Shown here one piece after another: positions 1 through 7,817 of a DNA stretch of 33,962 nucleotides. Below the pieces are notes generated by a model that worked only from the letters and a program-made list of their open reading frames with translations, did no database searches and was not told the DNA's origin. The number at the start of each line of letters is the position of its first letter. Within the stretch, counting starts at the first letter, position 1. The DNA is taken from IMG/VR virus record IMGVR_UViG_3300045107_000567, positions 1-33,962 of that record; one strand, written 5' to 3'. A program made the position numbers and the translations under genes. The stretch is from a virus.

Positions 1-164
1 TGGCTGGGCGGGAAGTGCTTCACCACCGTCTCGAACATCGTCAGGAACTGCTCGATGTTCTTCGGCGGCGGCATCTCGTACTCCACCTCCACCGGCCCGG
101 CCGGGGTCTTGATCGTGTGCTGAAACCGGCAATTCGGAATCTCGGGGGGCGGGGGCGGCTTCAC
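1..164 (-). CDS. Partial hypothetical phage protein, truncated by window edge
   Basis: This reading frame on the minus strand starts at a GTG at 164 and stays open to the left edge, giving 54 visible residues. The product begins with a proline run (VKPPPPPEIP) and continues with an acidic stretch and EQFLTMFETVVKHFPP. It lies 29 bp after the stop of the helicase-loader gene, in the same direction, so it is probably the next gene of the leftward early operon. No clear Shine-Dalgarno is seen, and an earlier non-ATG start is possible. The function is not recognised. Confidence 0.45.
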   Translation of the reverse strand, partial: MKPPPPPEIPNCRFQHTIKTPAGPVEVEYEMPPPKNIEQFLTMFETVVKHFPPS

Positions 165-193
165 CTGTAGTTTTCTGCACCATAGCTGTGCTT

Positions 194-1090
194 TCAGCCG
201 CCACGAGCGCTCTCCCAGTCGAAGTTCGCGATCCGCGCGCCACCCTCGCGCAGGCGGTCGTACGCGGCGGCACCGAGCGCGCGCTGCAGGCCTTCCTTGT
301 CGAGGTTGCTGATGGCGATGGTCGGCAGCACGGCGCGGTAGCGCTGGTCGATGACCTTGAACAGCTCCAGGCTGTCGCTGCCGTCCTTGGCCTGGTAGTG
401 CCGGCCCACCTCATCGATGATGAGGAGGTCGATCTCCGCGAATCGGCGCACCACCTGCGCCTCGCTCTCCGTTGACCGCGGGTTCCAGGACTCGCGGATG
501 CGGTCGATGATGTCGAAGGCCGTGGCGTTCAGCGCGGTGAAGCCCTGGGCGAGCACGGCGCGCGCGATGGCGGTGGCGAGGTGGTTCTTCCCGGTGCCGG
601 GGTTGCCGCGCAGGATCAGGCAGGTGCCGCGCTCGCGGTTCGTGCGGAACTCGCGGGCGTAGGCCTCGCACGCCTCAAGCGCGGCGCGCTGCGCCGGCGT
701 GTCGGCGCGGAAGCCGGCGAAGGTGCAATGCGCAAACCGGGGGCTGATCGCGGCGCGCTCCAGCAACCGGTCCACCGCGGCCTGGCGCGCGCAGGCCGGG
801 CAGCCGATACCGTGCCAGCGCTCCGTGCCTTCCGAGTCCAGGAAGTTTTGCGCGTATTCGCCGTGCGACGGGCAGGCGCCCATCACCGGGACGAACGGGC
901 GACCCGCCGGCGGGCGGGCCGGACCGGCGGCGGCCTGGTGGCGCTGCGCGCCGGTGCGCATGCGCTCCATGGCGTCGCGGCCCATGCGCTCGACCTCGGC
1001 GCGCTGCTCCGCCGTCCAGTCCTTGGGGCTGGTGGCGTCGGCCGGGCGCGGCGCGTACTCAGGCTGCTTCGACGGCTGGTCTTTGGACAT
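194..1090 (-). CDS. DnaC-type replicative helicase loader (AAA+ ATPase)
   Basis: This 298-residue protein should load the host replicative helicase DnaB at the phage origin, using ATP. A Cys pair (GIGCPAC) in the N-terminal half follows an earlier CPSHGEY segment and may bind zinc. The C-terminal half is an AAA+ domain with Walker A GNPGTGKN, Walker B LLIIDEVG, a sensor-like AISNLD and a C-terminal FDWESAR. GTGKNHLA, with Asn after the Lys, and the FxWxS ending are also found in E. coli DnaC, so the unusual Walker A is normal for this family. Its start overlaps the end of the upstream O-like gene by 32 bp. This is the lambda O-P arrangement with a DnaC homologue in the P position. Confidence 0.9.
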   Translation of the reverse strand: MSKDQPSKQPEYAPRPADATSPKDWTAEQRAEVERMGRDAMERMRTGAQRHQAAAGPARPPAGRPFVPVMGACPSHGEYAQNFLDSEGTERWHGIGCPACARQAAVDRLLERAAISPRFAHCTFAGFRADTPAQRAALEACEAYAREFRTNRERGTCLILRGNPGTGKNHLATAIARAVLAQGFTALNATAFDIIDRIRESWNPRSTESEAQVVRRFAEIDLLIIDEVGRHYQAKDGSDSLELFKVIDQRYRAVLPTIAISNLDKEGLQRALGAAAYDRLREGGARIANFDWESARGG

Positions 1091-1778
1091 GGCTTGCGGC
1101 TTTCACGTTGTTGCTCTGGGCCCACTCGGTTCGCAGGCCTTCGGCATCAGCGAGCATGGGTTGCAGGGCGTGGCTCTTTTGGACGTGGAACGGCTTCTGG
1201 CTGGTGAGGTAGAACGCAGCGACTGCCGGCGCCTCCGCGCCCAGCCGCTGAACGAACTGCCGGATGAGTGAGTTCGCCTTGGCATCGCGCACCGGATCCA
1301 CCCGGTACTTGCCGACAAAGGCGGCCTTGTAGGCCTTCCAGGTGTTGGCGTTCAGAGGATTGGGCTCTTCCGGCTTGGCAGCGGCGGGCTTGCCCGTCGC
1401 ACCATCTGCCTCTCCCTCTTTCTCTCCTCTGTCTCTCCTCTCCTCTGGGGCAGCATGTTGCTGGCGAGGTGCTAGCGGCTTGCTAGCGCCGGATTCAAGG
1501 TCTATGAAAAAGTCCTTCTCGATCAGGTCTTTAACCGCAGACTCAAGCTCTTCGGTAGTGCAGCGAAGGCGGAAAGCAATGTCGTCAGCCGACTCCTCGA
1601 TCACCCCGTCCTTTTTCTCGCTCGCGAGCAACCACAACAGGGGCGCTATCGCTCTGCTAGCAAGTTGCAAGCGGTGCCACTTGGGGTTATCCAAGAGGCC
1701 CTTGTGCAGCTTGATCCAGGGCGGCGCGCGGTCCTTGTAGTGCTGAAACTCAGCCCACTTGACGGGTACTATCTTCAT
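1059..1778 (-). CDS. Phage replication initiator, O-like (winged helix N-terminus)
   Basis: This 239-residue protein is predicted to recognise the phage origin and hand over to the DnaC-like loader encoded next. The N-terminal 100 residues (from MKIVPVKWAEFQHYKDR) read like the winged-helix domain of phage replication proteins, with a helix-rich LWLLASEKKDGVIEESADDIAFRLRC segment. A charged low-complexity linker rich in Glu, Lys and Ala follows. The C-terminal NTWKAYKAAFVGKYRVDP block resembles C-terminal regions of phage O/DnaT-like proteins. The start is fixed by an ATGA overlap with the upstream gene at 1775-1778. The open frame extends further upstream, but that part is a shadow of the PAPS-reductase-like gene. 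The assignment relies on position before dnaC and the general domain pattern. Confidence 0.7.
   Translation of the reverse strand: MKIVPVKWAEFQHYKDRAPPWIKLHKGLLDNPKWHRLQLASRAIAPLLWLLASEKKDGVIEESADDIAFRLRCTTEELESAVKDLIEKDFFIDLESGASKPLAPRQQHAAPEERRDRGEKEGEADGATGKPAAAKPEEPNPLNANTWKAYKAAFVGKYRVDPVRDAKANSLIRQFVQRLGAEAPAVAAFYLTSQKPFHVQKSHALQPMLADAEGLRTEWAQSNNVKAASHVQRPAVEAA
1409..1661. other. Candidate phage replication origin within the O-like gene
   Basis: Inside the linker-coding part of the O-like gene there is a 38-nt pyrimidine tract (1409-1446) with a single G interruption. Three exact GCTAGC hexamers follow at 1471-1476, 1482-1487 and 1656-1661. Lambdoid origins lie inside the O gene and combine repeats with a strand-asymmetric tract, so this is a possible origin. 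The repeats are short and the tract also encodes a Glu/Arg-rich linker, so coincidence is possible. Confidence 0.25.
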
Positions 1779-2878
1779 TCGCAGAGCCCATACGCCGACG
1801 AGCACGCCGGCAGTTCTTCGGTGGCGGCGATCAGGTCGAACTGGCGCCCGCCGCGGCCCGTCTTCGCCCACTCGATCACCGAATAGATGCCGTGGTCCTT
1901 CGCCTGGGCCGGCGTGATGCCGGGTGCCGGGATGAAGGTGGCGGCGCGCCGTTTTGATGCTTCGCCCACCAGGCGCTCCCATTGAGCGATGCGCGCAACG
2001 TGCTCTGGAAAGCGGCGGCCGATCTCGCGTAGCTCGCCCTTGTTGGCGTTGATGCATGGCATGCAGCCGACGCGGCCCATACCCTGGGAATAGAGCGGGT
2101 TTAGCAGAATGCCGCGCGAACGCACGTAATCCACTGTCTCCTGCGCGGTCCAGGCCGCGATCGGCCGGTTGACGCTGATGCCGCCGCCCTGATACTCGAA
2201 GTCTGCAACGTTGCGGCGGTTTTGCGATTCGTCGCGGCGAACGCCCTGCCAAGACCAGACCTCGAAGCCCTGGTCCACCAGCGCCATCTGGTATTCCACC
2301 AGAGGGATGGTCTTCAGGTGCTGGGTGCAGAACTGCGCCTTGCGGCTGGGGAAGCGGCCTTTCCACAGGCATAGGTCGAGGAAAGGATTGCCGGTCGGCT
2401 GCAGGATGGCCAGTGCCTCGCGCTTGCGACGGTTGCTCCAGCGAATTTTCTTCCCGCCGTCCCATCCAGAGGCTCGAACAGGGTCCCAACGCAAGACCTC
2501 TTCGGTGTTCTCGCCCTCAGCATCCTTCGCATAGACGGGAATCAGGAGTGGCTTGCCGTCCTTGCCTTTGACCCATACTGGCACTCCAGCAGCGTCGGTC
2601 TTCTCGACCTTGGAATACGTTCGCCGATTCCGCTTGTCGCGCGCGATGAACATACGCTTGGCGGCAATTTCTTGGCTGAAGTCCGCGCGAACCACGTCAA
2701 TCCGAATGTCCAGCGCGAGGCGCAGGTAGTCCAGATAGGCGACCGTCTCTTCGTGCTCATTGCCGGTGTCGGCAAAGACGAAGCGGCAGGCTTCGCGCCC
2801 GTGCCGCGCCAAAGCGAGCAGGGCGGTGGCCGTGCTGTCCTTCCCGCCCGACATGCTTACTACATGGATGATGCTCAC
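1775..2878 (-). CDS. Phage PAPS-reductase-like PP-loop protein
   Basis: This 367-residue protein belongs to the phosphoadenosine phosphosulfate reductase / N-type ATP pyrophosphatase family. The PP-loop SGGKDS is at residues 10-15 and is followed by VFADTGNEHEET. Conserved cysteines lie in KAQFCTQHLK and in GRVGCMPCINANKGEL. At about 367 residues it is longer than classical CysH and matches the type common in phages. The GTG start at 2878 overlaps the stop of the helicase-methyltransferase gene (GTGA), so the two are translationally coupled. CysH reduces PAPS to sulfite, but related PP-loop enzymes such as DndC act in DNA or tRNA thiolation. Coupling to a DNA methyltransferase makes a DNA-modification role worth considering, without proof. 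Confidence 0.85.
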   Translation of the reverse strand: MSIIHVVSMSGGKDSTATALLALARHGREACRFVFADTGNEHEETVAYLDYLRLALDIRIDVVRADFSQEIAAKRMFIARDKRNRRTYSKVEKTDAAGVPVWVKGKDGKPLLIPVYAKDAEGENTEEVLRWDPVRASGWDGGKKIRWSNRRKREALAILQPTGNPFLDLCLWKGRFPSRKAQFCTQHLKTIPLVEYQMALVDQGFEVWSWQGVRRDESQNRRNVADFEYQGGGISVNRPIAAWTAQETVDYVRSRGILLNPLYSQGMGRVGCMPCINANKGELREIGRRFPEHVARIAQWERLVGEASKRRAATFIPAPGITPAQAKDHGIYSVIEWAKTGRGGRQFDLIAATEELPACSSAYGLCE

Positions 2879-5800
2879 GCCGGCTCCTGCTCCTGCTCCA
2901 GGGTGGCAAACAGGTCCGGCATGGCAAGCTCGCGCTCGGCCGCGGCGCAGTAGTGCGCGCCATCGGTGAAGTACTTGGGCGAAAGCTCGCAGGCCCAGGC
3001 CCGGCGCCCCTTCATCAGCGCCCGGTAGGGCACGCTCATGATCCCGCCGAACGGATCGCCCACCACGTCGCCGGGGTTCGTGAAGCGCTCGATCACCCGG
3101 TCCACGATGTCGAACTGCAGGGGGCAGTTCTTGACAATGCATCCCTCGGCGGTGAAGCTTTCGTCCTCCTCTACGCGCAGGCACCAGGTCTCGGCCTCGC
3201 CCGCGTCGGTCAGGGAGCGGACCTTTTTCCAGGCGCCGTCACCCAGGATGAATTGTTTCTTGCGCCGCTCGCTGGGAAGGTCGAAGCACAGAACCCATTC
3301 CTGCTTGCACTTGACCCGGCGTCCTTGGATTTCACCATCACGCGCGGGACGGCCTGCATACAGGCTTGGCACGGCACCGTAGACGCGCTGCGCCAGAAAG
3401 GCCATGCCCAGCAGCAGGTCGCGGCCTACTGCTGTCACCATCCATCGCTGGCGCTTCCGGTTCAGGTGCCCATCGCCGGATAGGTAGCCGTCCAGCAGCG
3501 CGCGCGCCTGGGCAAGCGGCAGGGTGAAGGCTTCTGGCGGCAGATGCTTGCCGTCGGCACCATGACCGCAGCGATGTAGAACCCCTTTCAGGGTGCCGGT
3601 TGGATCGAGCGCCCTGATCTGGTATGCGGTACCGCTAAACGAATAGGCACCAGCGCGCTCGCCGAGCTTCCCTTGCAGCGATTCAAGTTCGTGTGCGCCA
3701 CAGGAAATGATCGCCGAGCCGCGCGCATCCCAATGGCCGTCAGCGAGCCAGCGGCCGACAATCCACCAGTGCTGCTCATCTTCGGTGGCATCAGACTCAA
3801 CTTCCGGCAACTTGAAGTTGACGTAGGCGCCGAGTGTTTGGCCGGCTTCGGTCCAATCCGGCTGTACATATTCCGCGCCTTCGCGCTCGCGCACCCTCGT
3901 AGGCTTGCGGGTCCACATCTTGTGATCCGGCGTCAAGGTTAGACCAGGGACGCCCTGGGCCTGCACGGTGATAACCGGCTGAACGCCGGTGCAACGAGCA
4001 ACCAGTACCTTGCGCCAGCGCCCGCGGTGGGTGAGAGCATGCTCGCCGATCTGGACATCTTCAATCGGGACGTAGCCGCGCTCCTTTGTCAGCACGCGGG
4101 AGCCGCGCGCCAAGCAGAGGTGCTGCTCTTTGCCCTTCTGGTTCTGCAGCATGTTCAGCGTGCGCATGCGCGCCACATCCGTCCAGACCTGGTCGCAGTG
4201 CGAGGGCGGCTGCAGGAGCATGAAGGTAGTGGGCAGCTTGCCCATCGCCGTTAGTTCCGCGCCGATCCTGACGTGGTGCTCGTACTCGTAGACATTGCAG
4301 AGGTTGTAGTCGCGGAACCAGCGGAAGAGCACGTCATGGTCCAGGCCTTCCAACTCCTCTGGCGTGAGCATGCGGTTGCCACCCGAGCGCCAGAAGCTGT
4401 GCGCGTCCACCTGCCAGCGCGCCAGGCTATAGGCGGCCTTGTCCTTCACCACGCGCTCATCGGCGTACGACTTCGAGGTGTCGCTCGGGGTCTTGCGGAA
4501 CAGCAGCAAGTACTCCGGCATGCCGCAGCTCATTTTGCTGCTGTCCTTGCACAGCTCCGACCAGGTGAGGCGGTAGGTCTGGTTGTTCTCGCGCACTACA
4601 TCCGTGACGATGGTGATCATGCCCATGTAGCCGAAGCCGTGGCGGGTGTAGTGGTCGATGCAGCGGGCGTGGAATGGGTAGACGGTCTGGTAGCCCAGGC
4701 CCGTCATACCGCCAGGCACAATCCGGTCTTTGACGTGAATCGCGGCGATGCGCCCGGGCTTCAGCGCGCGCAGCATGTTCGGCGTCAGGAAGTCCATCTG
4801 CGCGAAGAAATGGTCGTTGTTGTCGGTGTGGCCGAAGTCCGCGTAGTTGGGCGAGTACTCGTATTGCGTGCTGAAGGGCACGCTGGTGCACCAAAGATCA
4901 ATCGAGTTTTCTTCGAGCGCAGCCGTTTCCAGTACCGAGTCGTTATTGACGATGCGGTAGTCGCGACCGGTGACCTCGATGCGTTCCACGCCCATCGCGC
5001 GCTTGAGCGTGTCGGCCATGGCGGCGCTGCTGAGCCCGTATTCCCTGATGATTTCAGTCATGCGCGCCCGCGCCTCCCTGTCTTTGTCCCATTTGTCTTC
5101 GAGCGATCGGCGCACGCTGCGCTCGGCCTCGGTGTAAATCAGGTCGATTCGCACGCGGTTCACCTGCAGGAATCGCAAGAGCCTGTGCACCGCCTGGATG
5201 AAATCGTTGAACTTGTGGCCGATGCCCATGAAAATGGCCCAGTGGCAGTGCCGCTGCAGGTTGCAGCCGCTGCCGAGCATCACCGGCTTGGCGGCGATTT
5301 CGCTGATCTGGCCGTCGCTGAAGCCGAGGATGGCGGTCTCGCGTTCGTCAAGCTCCTGGCTGCCGTAGACGGTCACCAGATCCGGGATCACTTTCTCTAG
5401 CGCATGGCGCTCGGCTTCCAGGTCGTGCCACAGCACGCGGTGCGCGGACGGGTCCAGAGCCCGCAATTCCATGAGCTTGGCCAGGCGCGCTGGCAGGCTG
5501 TCCCGCTTCTCGCGCGCGGCCTCCACAACGCCGATTGCCTGCTGCTTGATCAACTGGCCCTGGCCGCGGTAATCGAAGCCGGCATCGCTGTGATCGTCCG
5601 GAATTTCGTGCCAGTGGATATCCAGGCCCGGCAGTTCGTACCCTTCGTCGGAGTGGCCGAGGTCGGAGGGCTTCTGCACGAAGATGGCCCAAGACGCGCA
5701 CCAGAGCCAGAACTCGCGCTCTTTGTGGGGGTGGATCGTCAGCTGGTCGGCCTTCTCGCTGTTGCGCTTGAAGAAGCGGGTCTTGGCCTGGCCAACGTCC

Positions 5801-6450
5801 ATCACCCCAAGGAATGCGCTGTACGCCAGCAACTCGATGAAGTCATTGGGCGAGGGCGTGGCGGTTGCGACAAAGCGGTAAGCCACGCTTTGGCCGATCA
5901 CGCGCTCGTTCATGGTTTTGCGGTCGCCGGCAAACAGAGCCATGAACTCGCGGAAGGTCTTCGTGCCGCCGAAGCCGCGCAGGCAGGAGGCCTCATCCAG
6001 GCTGGCCACGTCGAAGAGGCGCGGGTCCAGCTTGCCGTCGCGCACGCTCTCGTAGTTGGTCAGGTAGATGCCCGGCCCGTCGATTTCTTCACTGCGGCGG
6101 ATGAACCGCAGCGTCACGCCCAGCATGGCGGCGTCACGCATGAATTCCTGGCGCACGCCCAGGGGGATGACCAGCAGGCCAAAGCCGGCGCGCCCGGTGA
6201 TGCGCAGGATCATCATCAGGATGATGCGCAGCACCTCGATCTGGATCACACTCTTGCCGAGACCGAAGGCGGCGAAGCAGGCGGCGCGGCCCATGCGCAC
6301 CAGCCAGCGCACGATATCGCGCTGGTGAGGCTTCAGGAGCGCATTGATCTCCGCATCCTCGACGGCGAAGCCGAATTCTTCGGCCATGCGCACCTTCGCG
6401 CCCAGGAAGTCGCGATAGGCCCGCATGGGCTTCAGGTCCTGGGCGTTCAT
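2875..6450 (-). CDS. Helicase-DNA methyltransferase fusion containing an intein
   Basis: This 1191-residue precursor has three parts. Residues 1 to about 470 form a SNF2/DEAD-like helicase with Walker A FGLGKS (GLGKS at 63-67), a DEAS box (152-155), the motif III-like TATP (196-199) and a late HKFNDFIQAVHRLLRF segment. The second part is an adenine-N6/cytosine-N4 methyltransferase. Its catalytic motif IV reads CTSVPF (521-526), where SPPY is usual, and its SAM-binding DPFGG is at 1132-1136. Motif IV before motif I indicates the beta-type permuted order. An intein at 779-1108 splits the enzyme between these two motifs, so splicing should be needed for activity. The ATG at 6450 is set by an ATGA overlap with the upstream gene. 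Such fusions occur in phages, where they modify DNA and may block restriction. Confidence 0.9.
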   Translation of the reverse strand: MNAQDLKPMRAYRDFLGAKVRMAEEFGFAVEDAEINALLKPHQRDIVRWLVRMGRAACFAAFGLGKSVIQIEVLRIILMMILRITGRAGFGLLVIPLGVRQEFMRDAAMLGVTLRFIRRSEEIDGPGIYLTNYESVRDGKLDPRLFDVASLDEASCLRGFGGTKTFREFMALFAGDRKTMNERVIGQSVAYRFVATATPSPNDFIELLAYSAFLGVMDVGQAKTRFFKRNSEKADQLTIHPHKEREFWLWCASWAIFVQKPSDLGHSDEGYELPGLDIHWHEIPDDHSDAGFDYRGQGQLIKQQAIGVVEAAREKRDSLPARLAKLMELRALDPSAHRVLWHDLEAERHALEKVIPDLVTVYGSQELDERETAILGFSDGQISEIAAKPVMLGSGCNLQRHCHWAIFMGIGHKFNDFIQAVHRLLRFLQVNRVRIDLIYTEAERSVRRSLEDKWDKDREARARMTEIIREYGLSSAAMADTLKRAMGVERIEVTGRDYRIVNNDSVLETAALEENSIDLWCTSVPFSTQYEYSPNYADFGHTDNNDHFFAQMDFLTPNMLRALKPGRIAAIHVKDRIVPGGMTGLGYQTVYPFHARCIDHYTRHGFGYMGMITIVTDVVRENNQTYRLTWSELCKDSSKMSCGMPEYLLLFRKTPSDTSKSYADERVVKDKAAYSLARWQVDAHSFWRSGGNRMLTPEELEGLDHDVLFRWFRDYNLCNVYEYEHHVRIGAELTAMGKLPTTFMLLQPPSHCDQVWTDVARMRTLNMLQNQKGKEQHLCLARGSRVLTKERGYVPIEDVQIGEHALTHRGRWRKVLVARCTGVQPVITVQAQGVPGLTLTPDHKMWTRKPTRVREREGAEYVQPDWTEAGQTLGAYVNFKLPEVESDATEDEQHWWIVGRWLADGHWDARGSAIISCGAHELESLQGKLGERAGAYSFSGTAYQIRALDPTGTLKGVLHRCGHGADGKHLPPEAFTLPLAQARALLDGYLSGDGHLNRKRQRWMVTAVGRDLLLGMAFLAQRVYGAVPSLYAGRPARDGEIQGRRVKCKQEWVLCFDLPSERRKKQFILGDGAWKKVRSLTDAGEAETWCLRVEEDESFTAEGCIVKNCPLQFDIVDRVIERFTNPGDVVGDPFGGIMSVPYRALMKGRRAWACELSPKYFTDGAHYCAAAERELAMPDLFATLEQEQEPA
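3127..4116 (-). other. Intein with LAGLIDADG endonuclease domain (330 aa)
   Basis: The codons 4116-3127 encode 330 residues with all the hallmarks of an intein. Cys1 opens block A (CLARGSRVLTKERGYVPIED). Block B is LTLTPDHK. Two LAGLIDADG-type helices are IVGRWLADGHW (about 119-129) and LLDGYLSGDGH (about 207-217). Block F is CLRVEEDESFTAEG, and the C-terminus is CIVKN followed by Cys as the +1 extein residue. The penultimate residue is Lys where His is usual, which occurs in some active inteins. The acidic residue of each LAGLIDADG motif is kept (ADG, GDG), so the homing endonuclease may be active. Confidence 0.92.
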
Positions 6451-6866
6451 GGCTGGCCCCGATGTTCGGCGTTGAAGTCGGAAAAAAACGACTCCATCTC
6501 GGCCTTGTAGTCCATCCCCATAGGGACCGGGATACCCTTCTGACGCAGCGCAGCCATCATGCAAGCCGGGCAGCCTTCGGTGAGTTCGCGCAGGCGCGGC
6601 ATGGCCGCCTCGACCAGGGCAGTAAGGTTGTTCTGCTCGATTTCCCAGCCGGGGCCGGCCGATGCCGCGTTGAAGGAAGTGGGGTCCGGCAGGATCGCCA
6701 GCATTTCCTCGATGGGCGGCGGCGAACTGCCGTTCATTGCGCACACGCGGCAATCGCGCTTCGGGTTGAGGGTGCAATGCCGCTCGTGCTGTTCCATGGA
6801 GTGGCGGCGCAAGCTTCCCTTTTTGCAGAAGTCGCACCAGTAGCGGGTAACTTGGCGGGACTTCAT
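6447..6866 (-). CDS. Small phage zinc-finger protein
   Basis: This 139-residue protein has an N-terminal metal-binding pattern: WCDFCKKG, then HSMEQHERHC, then RDCRVC. It looks like a C2H2-like finger combined with a zinc ribbon. The rest is mainly helical and contains a further Cys pair in GCPACM. The ATG at 6866 overlaps the previous stop (ATGA) and its own stop overlaps the helicase-methyltransferase start, so all three are translated in series. It may be a DNA- or RNA-binding partner of the modification genes, but no function is recognised. Confidence 0.8.
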   Translation of the reverse strand: MKSRQVTRYWCDFCKKGSLRRHSMEQHERHCTLNPKRDCRVCAMNGSSPPPIEEMLAILPDPTSFNAASAGPGWEIEQNNLTALVEAAMPRLRELTEGCPACMMAALRQKGIPVPMGMDYKAEMESFFSDFNAEHRGQP

Positions 6867-7249
6867 TCGGCCATGACCTTCGCGAGTTCGCGCGCCTCTT
6901 TCAGGTCGGCAACGCGTGACCATGCGGCTCTGGTACTGCCGGCAGGGGTCGAACCTGCATCACCCGTTTTTCCCGAAGGGGCCGGGGCTCTATCCGATTG
7001 AGTTACGGCAGCTTTTTTGGGAAAGTAGGACTCAGGCACCGCCGGCGGCGCCGAGGCGGTAACGTGGTATCCCCAGGAGCCGTTCACGTCCTTGCGCGCC
7101 AGCAGACCGGCGCCGTAGAGGTGCGAGCAATAGCCGCTTACGCTGCCGGGCGGGACGTTGCGCAAGACGCGCTGCAACTGCTTCTGGGTGGCCCAGGGGT
7201 TGGCGCGAATGGCGTCAAGCACCTGCTGCCGGCTGTTGATCTTGTTCAC
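6863..7249 (-). CDS. Winged-helix-like small protein; frame runs through a tRNA-like gene
   Basis: The first 70 or so of 128 residues look like a winged-helix DNA-binding domain (QQVLDAIRANPWATQKQLQRVL, then SGYCSHLYGAGLLARK). The reading frame then crosses the tRNA-like sequence at 6931-7012, giving a Gly/Ala/Ser-rich segment (DAGSTPAGST) typical of translated tRNA T-arms. It ends with a plausible helical tail (VADLKEARELAKVMAE). Start and stop both overlap their neighbours by 4 bp, so the frame has been kept intact despite the embedded tRNA. Whether the tRNA-derived part is functional protein is unknown. Confidence 0.7.
   Translation of the reverse strand: MNKINSRQQVLDAIRANPWATQKQLQRVLRNVPPGSVSGYCSHLYGAGLLARKDVNGSWGYHVTASAPPAVPESYFPKKAAVTQSDRAPAPSGKTGDAGSTPAGSTRAAWSRVADLKEARELAKVMAE
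6931..7012 (-). tRNA. tRNA-like gene with abnormal anticodon arm (Arg-like body)
   Basis: On the minus strand this 82-nt segment has a 7-bp acceptor stem (GCTGCCG with CGGCAGT, one G-U pair). It also has a D arm (ACTC, loop AATCGGATA, GAGC), a perfect 5-bp T stem GCAGG/CCTGC with loop TTCGACC, discriminator A and an encoded CCA. The D and T arms resemble bacterial tRNA-Arg. The region between the D and T stems is 28 nt instead of the usual 22-23. The only sensible anticodon stem is CCCG/CGGG around a 16-nt loop, so no anticodon can be assigned with confidence. It could be a degenerate tRNA, a tRNA-like element or a phage tRNA with an unusual arm. Confidence 0.65.
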
Positions 7250-7623
7250 GCTGCCTCCCGATAGGTCTGGGAGCGCCAGCGCGGGGTAGGGGAGCAGTGG
7301 CGACGCGTGCTATTGCCGTAGCCGTCGCGCTTGATGATTCCTTCCTTCGCCGCCTTCTTGAATACCGGGCCCCAGGCCTTTGAGTTCGACGGTTCGACCA
7401 GACCCCACAGGCGCGCGGCGTCAGTAGCTTCCTCGCTTATGAAGCTGGCGTGCTCGAGCGCGTACTTCCTCAGCCACTCCAGGGCGAGGTCGCCCCAGCC
7501 TTCGCATTGCGCTTCGGCGCCTGCCGCAGCAGCCTCCATGCCGGCGTCGCGCTCGGCGCGCGCGGTAGCCGCGTCGGGATTGGGGCGAGGTGGCATTGGC
7601 ATGCCCAGGGACATCTGGTTCAT
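7246..7623 (-). CDS. Hypothetical phage early protein
   Basis: This is a 125-residue product with the start at 7623 set by an ATGA overlap with the upstream gene. The N-terminal 50 residues are rich in Pro, Ala and Met. The C-terminal half (LALEWLRKYALEHASFISEEATDAARL, then SKAWGPVFKKAAKEGIIKRDGYGNS) looks like a small helical domain resembling a winged helix. A longer frame extends upstream, but it would overlap the membrane-protein gene completely. The function is not recognised. Its position between cro/cII and the replication genes fits an accessory early role. Confidence 0.7.
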   Translation of the reverse strand: MNQMSLGMPMPPRPNPDAATARAERDAGMEAAAAGAEAQCEGWGDLALEWLRKYALEHASFISEEATDAARLWGLVEPSNSKAWGPVFKKAAKEGIIKRDGYGNSTRRHCSPTPRWRSQTYREAA

Positions 7624-7817
7624 CGGCGCGCCCCCGGGGACTGCCGCTGCGTGTTCGCAAAGCGCGAGCCCGTGCGGCGAGCAAAAAAAGGAAGGCGGGG
7701 CACCGGCGGGGCCAGCGACTGGCACGCGGCGATGACGATGGCGAGCGCCCAGACGCAGCAGAGAACGCCGCAGCCGCCGATAAGGGCGATGCAGCCCCAG
7801 GTGTCGGTGCAGTTCAT
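7620..7817 (-). CDS. Small single-span membrane protein
   Basis: This 65-residue protein has one hydrophobic segment at about residues 10-32 (IALIGGCGVLCCVWALAIVI), rich in Cys and Gly, and a basic C-terminal tail ending in RQSPGARR. A Lys/Arg-rich tail after a single span suggests an N-out, C-in topology. It is coupled to both neighbours by 4-bp overlaps, which is the main evidence that it is a real gene. The function is unknown. Confidence 0.6.
   Translation of the reverse strand: MNCTDTWGCIALIGGCGVLCCVWALAIVIAACQSLAPPVPRLPFFARRTGSRFANTQRQSPGARR

Noticed and set aside
309-1090. Walker A ending in GKN, considered as a broken ATPase
   Set aside because: E. coli DnaC has the same GTGKN sequence, so it is normal for this family.
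1779-2489. Upstream extension of the O-like replication gene
   Set aside because: It is a frame-shifted reading of the PAPS-reductase-like gene. The ATGA overlap at 1775-1778 marks the real start.
4273-6510. Two plus-strand open frames of 375 and 368 codons
   Set aside because: They are antisense to the helicase-methyltransferase gene and show only the Val/Ala/His-rich composition of a shadow frame.
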